Assembly (NCBI GenBank): GCA_029465975.1
Contig: CM055745.1
Location: forward strand, 12,498,312 to 12,562,311
Reading direction: 5' to 3'
Source of the DNA: Dallia pectoralis
Taxonomy: Eukaryota > Chordata > Actinopteri > Esociformes > Umbridae
Length of the DNA stretch: 64,000 nucleotides
Shown here: in pieces, positions 24,501 through 39,500 of the stretch
How the letters are laid out: every line of letters starts with the position of its first letter
Position numbering within the stretch: position 1 is the first letter of the stretch
Notes under the pieces: generated by a model
Seen by the model: only the letters and a program-made list of their open reading frames with translations
Database searches by the model: none
Told to the model about the DNA's origin: nothing
Made by a program: the position numbers and the translations under genes

Positions 24501-27500
24501 CACACATACTGCCTATAGACACACACATACTGCATATAGACACACACATACTGTCTATATACACACACATACTGCCTATAGACACACACATACTGCATAT
24601 AGACACACACATACTGTCTATATACACACACATACTGCCTATATACACACACATACTGCCTATAGACACACACATACTGTCTATAGACACACACATACTG
24701 CATATAGACACACACATACTGTCTATATACACACACATACTGCCTATAGACACACACATACTGCCTATAGACACACACATACTGTCTATAGACACACACA
24801 TACTGCATAAAGACACACACATACTGCCTATAGACACACACATACTGCATATAGACACACACATACTGTCTATAGACACACACATACTGCCTATAGACAC
24901 ACACATACTGCCTATAGACACACACATACTGTCTATATACACACACATACTGTCTATAGACACACACATACTGCCTATAGACACACACATACTGCATATA
25001 GACACACACATACTGCATATAGACACACACATACTGTCTATAGACACACACATACTGCCTATAGACACACACATACTGCCTATAGACACACACATACTGC
25101 CTATAGACACACACATACTGTCTATAGACACACACATACTGTCTATAGACACACACATACTGCCTATAGACACACACATACTGTCTATATACACACACAT
25201 ACTGCATATAGACACACACATACTGTCTATAGACACACACATACTGCCTATAGACACACACATACTGCCTATAGACACACACATACTGCCTATAGACACA
25301 CACATACTGCCTATAGACACACACATACTGCCTATAGACACACACATACTGCCTATAAACACACACATACTGCCTATATAGACACACACATACTGCCTAT
25401 ATAGACACACACATACTGCCTATATACACACACATACTGTCTATAGACACACACATACTGTCTATATAGACACACACATACTGCCTATATAGACACACAC
25501 ATACTGCCTATATACACACACATACTGTCTATAGACACACACATACTGCCTATAGACACACAAATACTGTCTATAGACACACACATACTGTCTATAGACA
25601 CACACATACTGCCTATATACACACACATACTGCCTATATACACACACATACTGCCTATAGACACACACATACTGCCTATAGACACACACATACTGCCTAT
25701 AGACACACACATACTGCCTATAGACACACACATACTGCCTATAGACACACACATACTGCATATAGACACACACATACTGCATATAGACACACACATACTG
25801 CATATAGACACACACATACTGCACATCTATATACACACACATACTGTCTATAGACACACACATACCTATATAGACACACACATACTGTCTATAGACACAC
25901 ACATACTGTCTATAGACACACACATACTGCATATAGACACACACATACTGCCTATAGACACACACATACTGTCTATAGACACACACATACTGACTATAGA
26001 CACACACATACTGCCTATAGACACACACATACTGTCTATAGACACACACATACTGCCTATAGACACACACATACTGTCTATAGACACACACATACTGTCT
26101 ATAGACACACACATACTGCCTATAGACACACACATACTGCCTATAGACACACATACTGTCTATAGACACACACATACTGCCTATAGACACACACATACTG
26201 TCTATAAACACACACATACTGCCTATAGACACACACATACTGTCTATAGACACACACATACTGCCTATAGACACACACATACTGCATATAGACACACACA
26301 TACTGCCTATATAGACACACACATACTGTCTATAGACACACACATACTGCCTATATAGACACACAAATACTGTCTATAGACACACACATACTGCATATAG
26401 ACACACACATACTGCCTATATAGACACACACATACTGTCTATAGACACACACATACTGCCTATAGACACACACATACTGCCTATAGACACACACATACTG
26501 CCTATAGACACACACATACTGCCTATAGACACACACATACTGTCTATAGACACACACATACTGTCTATAGACACACACATACTGTCTATAGACACACACA
26601 TACTGTCTATAGACACACACATACTGCCTATAGACACACACATACTGCCTATAGACACACACATACTGCATATAGACACACACATACTGCCTATATAGAC
26701 ACACACATACTGTCTATAGACACACACATACTGTCTATAGACACACACATACTGTCTATAGACACACACATACTGCCTATAGACACACACATACTGCCTA
26801 TAGACACACACATACTGCCAGTAGACACACACATACTGCCTATAGACACACACATACTGTCTATAGACACACACATACTGTCTATAGACACACACATACT
26901 GTCTATAGACACACACATACTGCCTATAGACACACATATACTGCCTATAGACACACACATACTGCCTATAGACACACACATACTGCCTATAGACACACAC
27001 ATACTGTCTATAGACACACACATACTGTCTATAGACACACACATACTGTCTATAGACACACACATACTGTCTATAGACACACACATACTGCCTATAGACA
27101 CACACATACTGCCTATAGACACACACATACTGCCTATAGACACACACATACTGTCTATAGACACACACATACTGTCTATAGACACACACATACTGCCTAT
27201 AGACACACACACATACTGCATATAGACACACACATACTGTCTATAGACACACACATACTGCATATACACACACACATACTGTCTATAGACACACACATAC
27301 TGCCTATATACACACACATACTGTCTATATACACACAGATACTGTCTATAGACACACACATACTGCCTATAGACACACACATACTGCCTATAGACACACA
27401 CATACTGCCAGTAGACACACACATACTGCCTATAGACACACACATACTGTCTATAGACACACACATACTGCCTATAGACACACACATACTGCCTATAGAC

Positions 27501-30500
27501 ACACACATACTGCCTATAGACACACACATACTGCCTATAGACACACAAACATACTGTCTATAGACACACACATACTGCCTATAGACACACACACATACTG
27601 CCTATAGACACACACATACTGCATATATACACACATATACTGCATATAGACACACACATACTGCATATAGACACACACATACTGCCTATAGACACACACA
27701 TACTGCCTATAGACACACACATACTGCCTATAGACACACACACATACTGTCTATAGACACACACATACTGCCTATAGACACACACACATACTGCCTATAG
27801 ACACACACATACTGCATATATACACACATATACTGCATATAGACACACACATACTGCATATAGACACACACATACTGCCTATATAGACACACACATACTG
27901 CCTATAGACACACACATACTGTCTATAGACACACACATACTGCCTATAGACACACACATACTGCCTATATACACACACATACTGTATATAGACACACACA
28001 TACTGTCTATAGACACACACATACTGCCTATATACACACACATACTGTCTATAGACACACACATACTGTCTATAGACACAGACATACTGCATATAGACAC
28101 ACACATACTGCATATAGACACACACATACTGTCTATAGACACACATACTGCCTATATACACACACATACTGCCTATATACACACACATATATACACACAC
28201 ATACTGTCTATAGACACACACATACTGCCTATAGACACACACATACTGTCTATAGACACACACATACTGCCTATATACACACATACTGCCTATATACACA
28301 CACATACTGTCTATAGACACACACATACTGCCTATAGACACACACATACTGCCTATAGACACACACATACTGCCTATATACACACACATACTGTCTATAG
28401 ACACACACATACTGCCTATAGACACACACATACTGTCTATAGACACACACATACTGTCTATAGACACACACATACTGCCTATAGACACACACATACTGTC
28501 TATAGACACACACATACTGCCAATAGACACACACATACTGAATATAGACACACACATACTGTCTATAGACACACACATACTGCCTATAGACACACACATA
28601 CTGTCTATAGACACACACATACTGCCTATAGACACACACATACTGCCTATAGACACACACATACTGCCTATAGACACACACATACTGTCTATAGACACAC
28701 ACATACTGTCTATAGACACACACATACTGCCTATAGACACACACATACTGCCTATAGACACACACATACTGCCTATAGACACACACATACTGCCTATACA
28801 CACACATACTGCCTATATACACACACATACTGCCTATAGACACACACATACTGCCTATAGACACACACATACTGTCTATATACACACACATACTGTCTAT
28901 AGACACACACATACTGTCTATAGACACACACATACTGCCTATAGACACACACATACTGTATATAGACACACACATACTGTCTATAGACACACACATACTG
29001 CCTATATACACACACATACTGTCTATAGACACACACATACTGCCTATAGACACACACATACTGTCTATATACACACACATACTGTCTATAGACACACACA
29101 TACTGCCTATACACACATAGACACACACATACTGCCTATATAGACACACACATACTGCCTATATACACACACATACTGCCTATATACACACACATACTGC
29201 CTATAGACACACACATACTGCCTATAGACACACACACATACTGCCTATAGACACACACATACTGCCTATAGACACACACATACTGTCTATAGACACACAC
29301 ATACTGCCTATAGACACACACATACTGCCTATAGACACACATACTGCATATAGACACACACATACTGTCTATAGACACACACATACTGTCTATAGACACA
29401 CACATACTGCCTTTATACACACACATACTGTCTATAGACACACACATACTGCCTATATACACACACATACTGCCTATATACACACACATACTGCATATAG
29501 ACACACACATACTGCCTATAGACACACACATACTGTCTATATACACACACATACTGCCTATAGACACACACATACTGCCTATAGACACACACATACTGTC
29601 TATAGACACACACATACTGTCTATATACACACACATACTCCCTATAGACACACACATACTGCCTATATACACACACATACTGTCTATATACACACACATA
29701 CTGTCTATAGACACACACATACTGTCTATAGACACACACATACTGCCTATATACACACACATACTGCCTATAGACACACATACTGCCTATAGACACACAC
29801 ATACTGCATATATACACACACATACTGCATATAGACACACACATACTGCATATAGACACACACATACTGCCTATATAGACACACACATACTGCCTATAGA
29901 CACACACATACTGTCTATAGACACACACATACTGCCTATAGACACACACATACTGCCTATATACACACACATACTGTATATAGACACACACATACTGTCT
30001 ATAGACACACACATACTGCCTATATACACACACATACTGTCTATAGACACACACATACTGTCTATAGACACAGACATACTGCATATAGACACACACATAC
30101 TGCATATAGACACACACATACTGTCTATAGACACACATACTGCCTATATACACACACATACTGCCTATATACACACACATACTGTCTATAGACACACACA
30201 TACTGCCTATAGACACACACATACTGTCTATAGACACACACATACTGCCTATATACACACACATACTGCCTATATACACACACATACTGTCTATAGACAC
30301 ACACATACTGTCTATAGACACACACATACTGCCTATAGACACACACATACTGCCTATATACACACACATACTGTCTATAGACACACACATACTGCCTATA
30401 GACACACACATACTGTCTATATACACACACATACTGTCTATAGACACACACATACTGAATATAGACACACACATACTGTCTATAGACACACACATATAGA

Positions 30501-33500
30501 CATACTGAATATAGACACACACATACTGTCTATAGACACACATACTGCCAATAGACACACACATACTGAATATAGACACACACATACTGTCTATAGACAC
30601 ACACATACTGCCAATAGACACACACATACTGCCTATAGACACACATACTGTCTATAGACACACACATACTGCCTATACACACACATACTGCCTATAGACA
30701 CACACATACTGCCTATAGACACACATACTGCCTATAGACACACACATACTGCCTATAGACACACACATACTGCCTATAGACACACACATACTGCCTATAG
30801 ACACACACATACTGCCTATATACACACACATACTGCCTATATAGACACACACATACTGCCTATAGACACACACATACTGCCTATAGACACACACATACTG
30901 TCTATATACACACACATACTGTCTATAGACACACACATACTGTCTATAGACACACACATACTGCCTATAGACACACACATACTGTATATAGACACACACA
31001 TACTGTCTATAGACACACACATACTGCCTATATACACACACATACTGTCTATAGACACACACATACTGCCTATAGACACACACATACTGTCTATATACAC
31101 ACACATACTGTCTATAGACACACACATACTGCCTATATACACACACATACTGTCTATAGACACACACATACTGCCTATATACACACACATACTGCCTATA
31201 TACACACACATACTGCATATAGACACACACATACTGCCTATAGACACACACATACTGCCTATAGACACACACATACTGCCTATAGACACACACATACTGC
31301 CTATAGACACACACATACTGCATATAGACACACACATACTGCCTATAGACACACACATACTGCATATAGACACACACATACTGTCTATAGACACACACAT
31401 ACTGTCTATAGACACACACATACTGCCTTTATACACACACATACTGTCTATAGACACACACATACTGCCTATATACACACACATACTGCCTATATACACA
31501 CACATACTGCATATAGACACACACATACTGCCTATAGACACACACATACTGTCTATATACACACACATACTGCCTATAGACACACACATACTGCCTATAG
31601 ACACACACATACTGTCTATAGACACACACATACTGTCTATATACACACACATACTCCCTATAGACACACACATACTGCCTATATACACACACATACTGTC
31701 TATATACACACACATACTGTCTATAGACACACACATACTGTCTATAGACACACACATACTGCCTATATACACACACATACTCTATATACACACATACTGC
31801 CTATAGACACACACATACTGACACACACATCTATATACACACACATACTGCCTATATAGACACACACATACTGCCTATAGACACACACATACTGCCTATA
31901 GACACACACATACTGCCTATATACACACATACTGCCTATAGACAGACGTCTTATCCAGAGCTTACTTACAATAAGTGCAGGCATTTCACATATAGCTAAA
32001 AACACACATCAAAAGGCAATAAGTACATTGTTCCTGGGTGGGGTGCAGGGGGAAGTGCTAGAGATAGAAGAATGATTCAGTGAAGTTTCAAACGGTCGAG
32101 AGGCTGTGGAGCTCCATTCATGGAGCTACTGGAGGTACAATTTGAAGAGGAATGTTTTTAGACGTTTTTGAAGATTGTAGAGAGTCCGATGATCTGATCT
32201 CCAGAGTGGAGTTGTTCCACCATTGCAAGGGGCAAGCACGGAGAACAATTTAGACTGAGCAGATCGAGAGTTGCCCTCCCGTAGGGATGGCACTACCAAG
32301 AGGCCTGAGGTGGCAGAACGAAGTGCTCATGGGTGTGTACGGCTTGATTAGTGACTGGATGTAGGAGGGGCGGTTCCTCTTGTTGCCCACAGGCTAGCAC
32401 CATGGTTTTGTAGTGGATGCGTGCTTCGACCGGGAGCCAGTGTAGTGTGCGGAACAGCTGAGTGACATGGGAGAACTTTGGTAGATTGAAGATCAGGCGG
32501 GCTGCTGCATTTGAATGAGCAGGGTTTGATGGCCACTGGGAGACCAGCCAGAAGGGGAGTTGCAGTAGTCGAGACGGGAGATGATAAGTGCCTGGATCAG
32601 CACTTGTGCGGCTTCCTGCGTAAGATACGGCCTTACTTTCCGAATGTTGTAGAGCATGTACCTGCAAGACCGGGACACCGCCTTGATGTGTGCAGAAAAT
32701 GAGAGGGAGTTGTCAAGGGTCACGCCAAGGTTTTTCCCACATTGGGCAGCAGGGACTGTGACGTTGTCCACCGTAATGGACAGATCCTGAGCGGCAGGCT
32801 CTTCCTTTGAAGAAGAGCAGTTCAGTTTTACCTAGGTTGAGTTTCAGATGGTGTGCAGACATCCAGGCCGAGATGTCAGTCAGACATGCAGAGATACGGG
32901 ATGCCACCTGGTTTTCCAGACTGTGGGAATGAGAAAAATAGTTGGGTATCATCAGTATAGCAGTGATAGGGAGAGGCCATGGGAGGATATGACAGAGCCA
33001 AGAGACCGGGTGTATAAGGAGAAAAGGAGAGGGCCTAGGACCGATCCTTGGGGGACCCAGTGACCAGTGGCTGCATGTTCGGACGGCGAGCCTCGCCACA
33101 CCACCTGGTAAAAACGGTCCGACAAGTACGAGGAAAAACACGAATGCACCGCTCCTGAGATCCCCAGGTCAGAGAGGGTGGAGAGCAGGATCTGATGGTT
33201 TACTGTGTCGAAGGGCAGATAGGTCTAGTAGAATGAGAACAGAGAGAGAGAGTTGGCTTGGGCCTGCGTAGGGCTTCAGTTACACAGAGCAGCGCTGTTT
33301 CAGTTGGAGTGGCCCGTCTTGAATCCTGACTGGTTAGGGTCCAGGAGATTGTTCTGGGAGAGGTAGGAGGACAGTTGGTCAGCTACGACGTTCAAGCGTT
33401 TTGGAAAGGAAGGACAACAGGGACACAGGTCTGTAGTTGTTGACATCCGACGGTCGAGACGGTTTCTTGAGGAGCGGAGTCACTCTGGCCATCTTGAAGT

Positions 33501-36500
33501 NNNNNNNNNNNNNNNNNNNNNNNNNNNNNNNNNNNNNNNNNNNNNNNNNNNNNNNNNNNNNNNNNNNNNNNNNNNNNNNNNNNNNNNNNNNNNNNNNNNN
33601 NNNNNNNNNNNNNNNNNNNNNNNNNNNNNNNNNNNNNNNNNNNNNNNNNNNNNNNNNNNNNNNNNNNNNNNNNNNNNNNNNNNNNNNNNNNNNNNNNNNN
33701 NNNNNNNNNNNNNNNNNNNNNNNNNNNNNNNNNNNNNNNNNNNNNNNNNNNNNNNNNNNNNNNNNNNNNNNNNNNNNNNNNNNNNNNNNNNNNNNNNNNN
33801 NNNNNNNNNNNNNNNNNNNNNNNNNNNNNNNNNNNNNNNNNNNNNNNNNNNNNNNNNNNNNNNNNNNNNNNNNNNNNNNNNNNNNNNNNNNNNNNNNNNN
33901 NNNNNNNNNNNNNNNNNNNNNNNNNNNNNNNNNNNNNNNNNNNNNNNNNNNNNNNNNNNNNNNNNNNNNNNNNNNNNNNNNNNNNNNNNNNNNNNNNNNN
34001 TATAGACACACACATACTGCCTATAGACACACACATACTGTATATAGACACACACATACTGTCTATAGACACACACATACTGCCTATATACACACACATA
34101 CTGTCTATAGACACACACATACTGCCTATAGACACACACATACTGTCTATATACACACACATACTGTCTATAGACACACACATACTGCCTATATACACAC
34201 ACATACTGTCTATAGACACACACATACTGCCTATATACACACACATACTGCCTATATACACACACATACTGCATATAGACACACACATACTGCCTATAGA
34301 CACACACATACTGCCTATAGACACACACATACTGCCTATAGACACACACATACTGCCTATAGACACACACATACTGCATATAGACACACACATACTGCCT
34401 ATAGACACACACATACTGCATATAGACACACACATACTGTCTATAGACACACACATACTGTCTATAGACACACACATACTGCCTTTATACACACACATAC
34501 TGTCTATAGACACACACATACTGCCTATATACACACACATACTGCCTATATACACACACATACTGCATATAGACACACACATACTGCCTATAGACACACA
34601 CATACTGTCTATATACACACACATACTGCCTATAGACACACACATACTGCCTATAGACACACACATACTGTCTATAGACACACACATACTGTCTATATAC
34701 ACACACATACTCCCTATAGACACACACATACTGCCTATATACACACACATACTGTCTATATACACACACATACTGTCTATAGACACACACATACTGTCTA
34801 TAGACACACACATACTGCCTATATACACACACATACTGTCTATATACACACACATACTGTCTATAGACACACACATACTGTCTATATACACACACATACT
34901 GCCTATATAGACACACACATACTGCCTATAGACACACACATACTGCCTATAGACACACACATACTGTCTATATACATTTACATTTACATTTTGCGCATTT
35001 AGCAGACGCTCTTATCCAGAGCGACTTACAATAAGTGCAGGCATTTCACATATAGCTAAAAACACACATCAAAAAGGCAATAAGTACATTGTTCCTGGGT
35101 GGGTGCAGGGGGAAGTGCTAGAGATAGAAGAATGATTCGGTAGTGAAGTTTCAAACGGTCGAGAGTTGTGGAGCTCCATTCATGGAGCTACTGGAGGTAC
35201 AATTTGAAGAGGAATGTTTTTAGACGTTTTTTGAAGATTGGTAGAGAGTCCGATGATCTGATCTCCAGAGTGGAGTTGTTCCACCATTGCGGGGCAAGCA
35301 CGGAGAACAATTTAGACTGAGCAGATCGAGAGTTGCCCTCCCGTAGGGATGGCACTACCAAGAGGCCTGAGGTGGCAGAACGAAGTGCTCGCGTGGGTGT
35401 GTACGGCTTGATTAGTGACTGGATGTAGGAGGGGGCGGTTCCTCTTGTTGCCCCATAGGCTAGCACCATGGTTTTGTAGTGGATGCGTGCTTCGACCGGG
35501 AGCCAGTGTAGTGTGCGGAACAGCTGAGTGACATGGGAGAACTTTGGTAGATTGAAGATCAGGCGGGCTGCTGCATTTTGAATGAGTTGCAGGGGTTTGA
35601 TGGCGCACACTGGGAGACCAGCCAGAAGGAGTTGCAGTAGTCGAGACGGGAGATGATAAGTGCCTGGATCAGCACTTGTGCGGCTTCCTGCGTAAGATAC
35701 GGCCTTACTTTCCGAATGTTGTAGAGCATGTACCTGCAAGACCGGGACACCGCCTTGATGTGTGCAGAAAATGAGAGGGAGTTGTCAAGGGTCACGCCAA
35801 GGTTTTTCCCACATTGGGTAGCAGGGACTGTGACGTTGTCCACCGTAATGGACAGATCCTGGAGCGGGCAGGCTCTTCCTTTGAAGAAGAGCAGTTCAGT
35901 TTTACCTAGGTTGAGTTTCAGATGGTGTGCAGACATCCAGGCCGAGATGTCAGTCAGACATGCAGAGATACGGGATGCCACCTGGGTTTCAGACTGTGGG
36001 AATGAGAAAATAGTTGGGTATCATCAGCATAGCAGTGATAGGAGAGGCCATGTGAGGATATGACAGAGCCAAGAGACCGGGTGTATAAGGAGAAAAGGAG
36101 AGGGCCTAGGACCGATCCTTGGGGACCCCAGTGACCAGTGGCTGCATGTTCGACGGCGAGCCTCGCCACACCACCTGGTAAAAACGGTCCGACAAGTACG
36201 AGGAAAACCAGGAATGCACCGCTCCTGAGATCCCCAGGTCAGAGAGGGTGGAGAGCAGGATCTGATGGTTTACTGTGTCGAAGGCAGCAGATAGGTCTAG
36301 TAGAATGAGAACAGAGGAGAGAGAGTTGGCTTGGGCCTTGCGTAGGGCTTCAGTTACACAGAGCAGCGCTGTTTCAGTTGAGTGGCCCGTCTTGAATCCT
36401 GACTGGTTAGGGTCCAGGAGATTGTTCTGGGAGAGGTAGGAGGACAGTTGGTCAGCTACGACGCGTTCAAGCGTTTTGGAAAGGAAGGACAACAGGGACA

Positions 36501-39500
36501 CAGGTCTGTAGTTGTTGACATCCGACGGGTCGAGAGACGGTTTCTTGAGGAGCGGAGTCACTCTGGCCATCTTGAAGTCAGAAGGGACACATCCTGAGGT
36601 TAGAGAAGTGTTTATTAGAGATGTGAGATATGGAAGAAGGTCCGTGGAGATGGACTGGAGGAGCGGGGAAGGGATAGGGTCAAGCGGGCATGTTGTCGGA
36701 CGGCTGGATTGGAGCAGTTGCAGGGTGACTTCCGGACTGAGCGTGGAGAAGGAACTCAGACCAGGGACAGAGTCAGTGTGAGGGGAAATAGCGATTTCTG
36801 ACGAATGGGCGAATGATGCTCGAATGTTGTCCACTTTCTGTTGAAAGTGGGTAAGAAAGTTGTCAGCTGAAAGGGACGATGACGGAGGAGGTGGAGGAGG
36901 GGTGAGGAGTGTAGTGAAGGTGGAGAAGAGCTTTTAGGATTGGAAGCGGAGTCCTGGAATTTCCGGTGATAGAAAGCAGCTTTAGCGGTGGTCAGATTAG
37001 AGTTGAAGGCGGTGAGGAGGGACTGGAGGGAAGCCAAGTCACTTTGAATTTTGGTGGTTCTCCATTTGCGCTCGGCTGCACGAAGTTCTCTCCTGTGGCT
37101 ACGTAGGGTTTCATTTAGCCACGGCACAGGAGGTGCGGCTCGGGCTGGCCGGGAGGAAAGAGGGCAGAGCGAGTCATAGGATGTAGATAGCGATGCTAGA
37201 AGGGTGGAAGAGGCAGATTCCGTAGACAGGAGGGAGAAGGATTCGGGAGACGGGAGGGATGAAAGAACAGAAGCAGCAAGATCAGATGGGGAGAGGGATC
37301 GTGTGTTCATGCGACCCACCACCAGGCTGGGAGTTGATGATGCACGAGAAGAGAGGGAGAGGGAAAATGAGACTAGGAAGTGGTCCGATAGCGGTAGGGG
37401 TGTGGTCTTAAAGTTGGTCAGCGGGCAGCATCTGGTGAAGACAAGGTCCAACACATTGCCCGCGATGTGAGTCGCCGTTGACTGGGTGAGGCTGAGGCCG
37501 AACGATGAGAGGAGGGGTAGGACGGATGAGCCTAAGAAGGTGTTGAATGCGGTCGTTGGCAGGTTGAAGTCACCTAGCAGGACAAGCGGTGTGTCGTCAT
37601 CTGGAAATTCGCTAATCAGGGTGTCGAGCTCTTCGAGAAAGACCCCGGGGGCTCCCGGTGGACGGTAGAGGACAATTATATTAATATTGAATGGAAACGT
37701 CACACGGACAGCGTGGAATTCAAACGAGGAAGGGGAAAGGTGAGGGAGGGGGAAGGGAGAGAATCTCCATTTAGCAGAAATGAGAAGCCCTGTTCCGCCT
37801 CCGCGACGACCGGAAGTTCTAGGACTGTGGGAAAACACATGGCTGGATGACGAAAGGGCAGCCAAGGAAGCAGTGTTTTCGGGTGTAATCCACGTCTCAG
37901 TCAGAGCCAGAAAGTCAAGGTCTTGGAGGACAGCGTAAGCCGAGATGAATTCGGTCTTGTTGACAGCCGATCGACAGTTCCAGACACTACCCGAAGTTAG
38001 GTACTCTGCAAAGGAGGTGCACACAAGGGTGGTTAGATTGGACCGAATGCGCCTCCGGTATAGAGTAGGTCTATATGGACGCCGAGCAGTCACTATGGAT
38101 GGGATGGGAAGCATACACATTTCAGAGGTGATTAGTAGACGAGTGGGGTTAGAATTGTTTTTTTTTTTTTTTTTTTTTTTGTATAAAGAATATGAAATGT
38201 AGTACTTACTCTGAATGTATTGTATCGCCAAGCCTGTCTTGCTTACCTTCCTCGAATAACTCCGCAGAACAACTCAGCAGAGCCGTCTTTGTTTCGGAGA
38301 CAGTCTTAGTTGAAGGAGACAACATACACACATACTGTCTATAGACACACACATACTGTCTATAGACACACACATACTGCATATAGACACACACATACTG
38401 CCTATATACACACACATACTGCCAATAGACACACACATACTGCATATAGACACACACATACTGCCTATATACACACACATACTGCCTATAGACACACACA
38501 TACTGTCTATATACACACACATACTGTCTATAGACACACACATACTGCCTATAGACACACACATACTGCCTATAGACACACACATACTGTCTATAGACAC
38601 ACACATACTGTCTATAGACACACACATACTGCATATAGACACACACATACTATATACACACACATACTGCCAATAGACACACACATACTGCATATAGACA
38701 CACACATACTGCATATAGACACACACATACTAGACACACACATACTGCCTTTAGACACACACATACTATATACACACACATACTGTCTATAGACACACAC
38801 ATACTGCCTATAGACACACACATACTGTCTATAGACACACACATACTGTCTATAGACACACACATACTGTCTATATACACACACATACTGTCTATAGACA
38901 CACACATACTGCCTATAGACACACACATACTGCATATAGACACACACATACTGCCTATATACACACACATACTGCATATAGACACACACATACTGCCTAT
39001 ATACACACACATACTGTCTATAGACACACACATACTGCCTATATACACACACATACTGTCTATAGACACACATATACTGCCTATATACACACACATACTG
39101 TCTATAGACACACACATACTTTCTATATACACACACATACTGCCTATAGACACACACATACTGCCTATAGACACACACATACTGTCTATAGACACACACA
39201 TACTTTCTATATACACACACACATACTGCCTATATACACACACATACTTTCTATATACACACACACATACTGCCTATATACACATACTGCCCCATTTGCA
39301 GCATCTCAACTGTCTTTCCCATGTTAGCTGTCACACAAAAAATGAAAAGTTATGAGAGAAAAAACATCTACCTGTGTGGAAGACAGATTATGATAGGCTA
39401 CCTGACAGCACAAGGTTTAATCTGATAACTTGGAAGTTTCAGCTTGATAAATATGAAGCATCACATGCAGAAAACGTCTCTAAGTTGACACTTCAAAACA

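Noticed and set aside
23816..25387. 523-codon minus-strand open frame of CVYRQYV repeats (and similar frames across the 21-bp array)
   Set aside because: A 21-bp period with no stop in the unit keeps frames open on both strands. No start context, domain or codon bias, and the sequence lies within an intron of the opposite-strand gene.
23708..31943. CRISPR-like direct repeats
   Set aside because: There are no unique spacers between repeats, and the host is a vertebrate.
32000..38200. Two independent LINE insertions around the gap
   Set aside because: Identical insertion junction, collinear satellite variants and a round-number gap make one insertion represented twice far more likely.
36756..38231. 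Treating the 491-codon endonuclease frame as a host gene
   Set aside because: TETW, GDFN and SDH motifs and the adjacent RT identify it as a LINE endonuclease.
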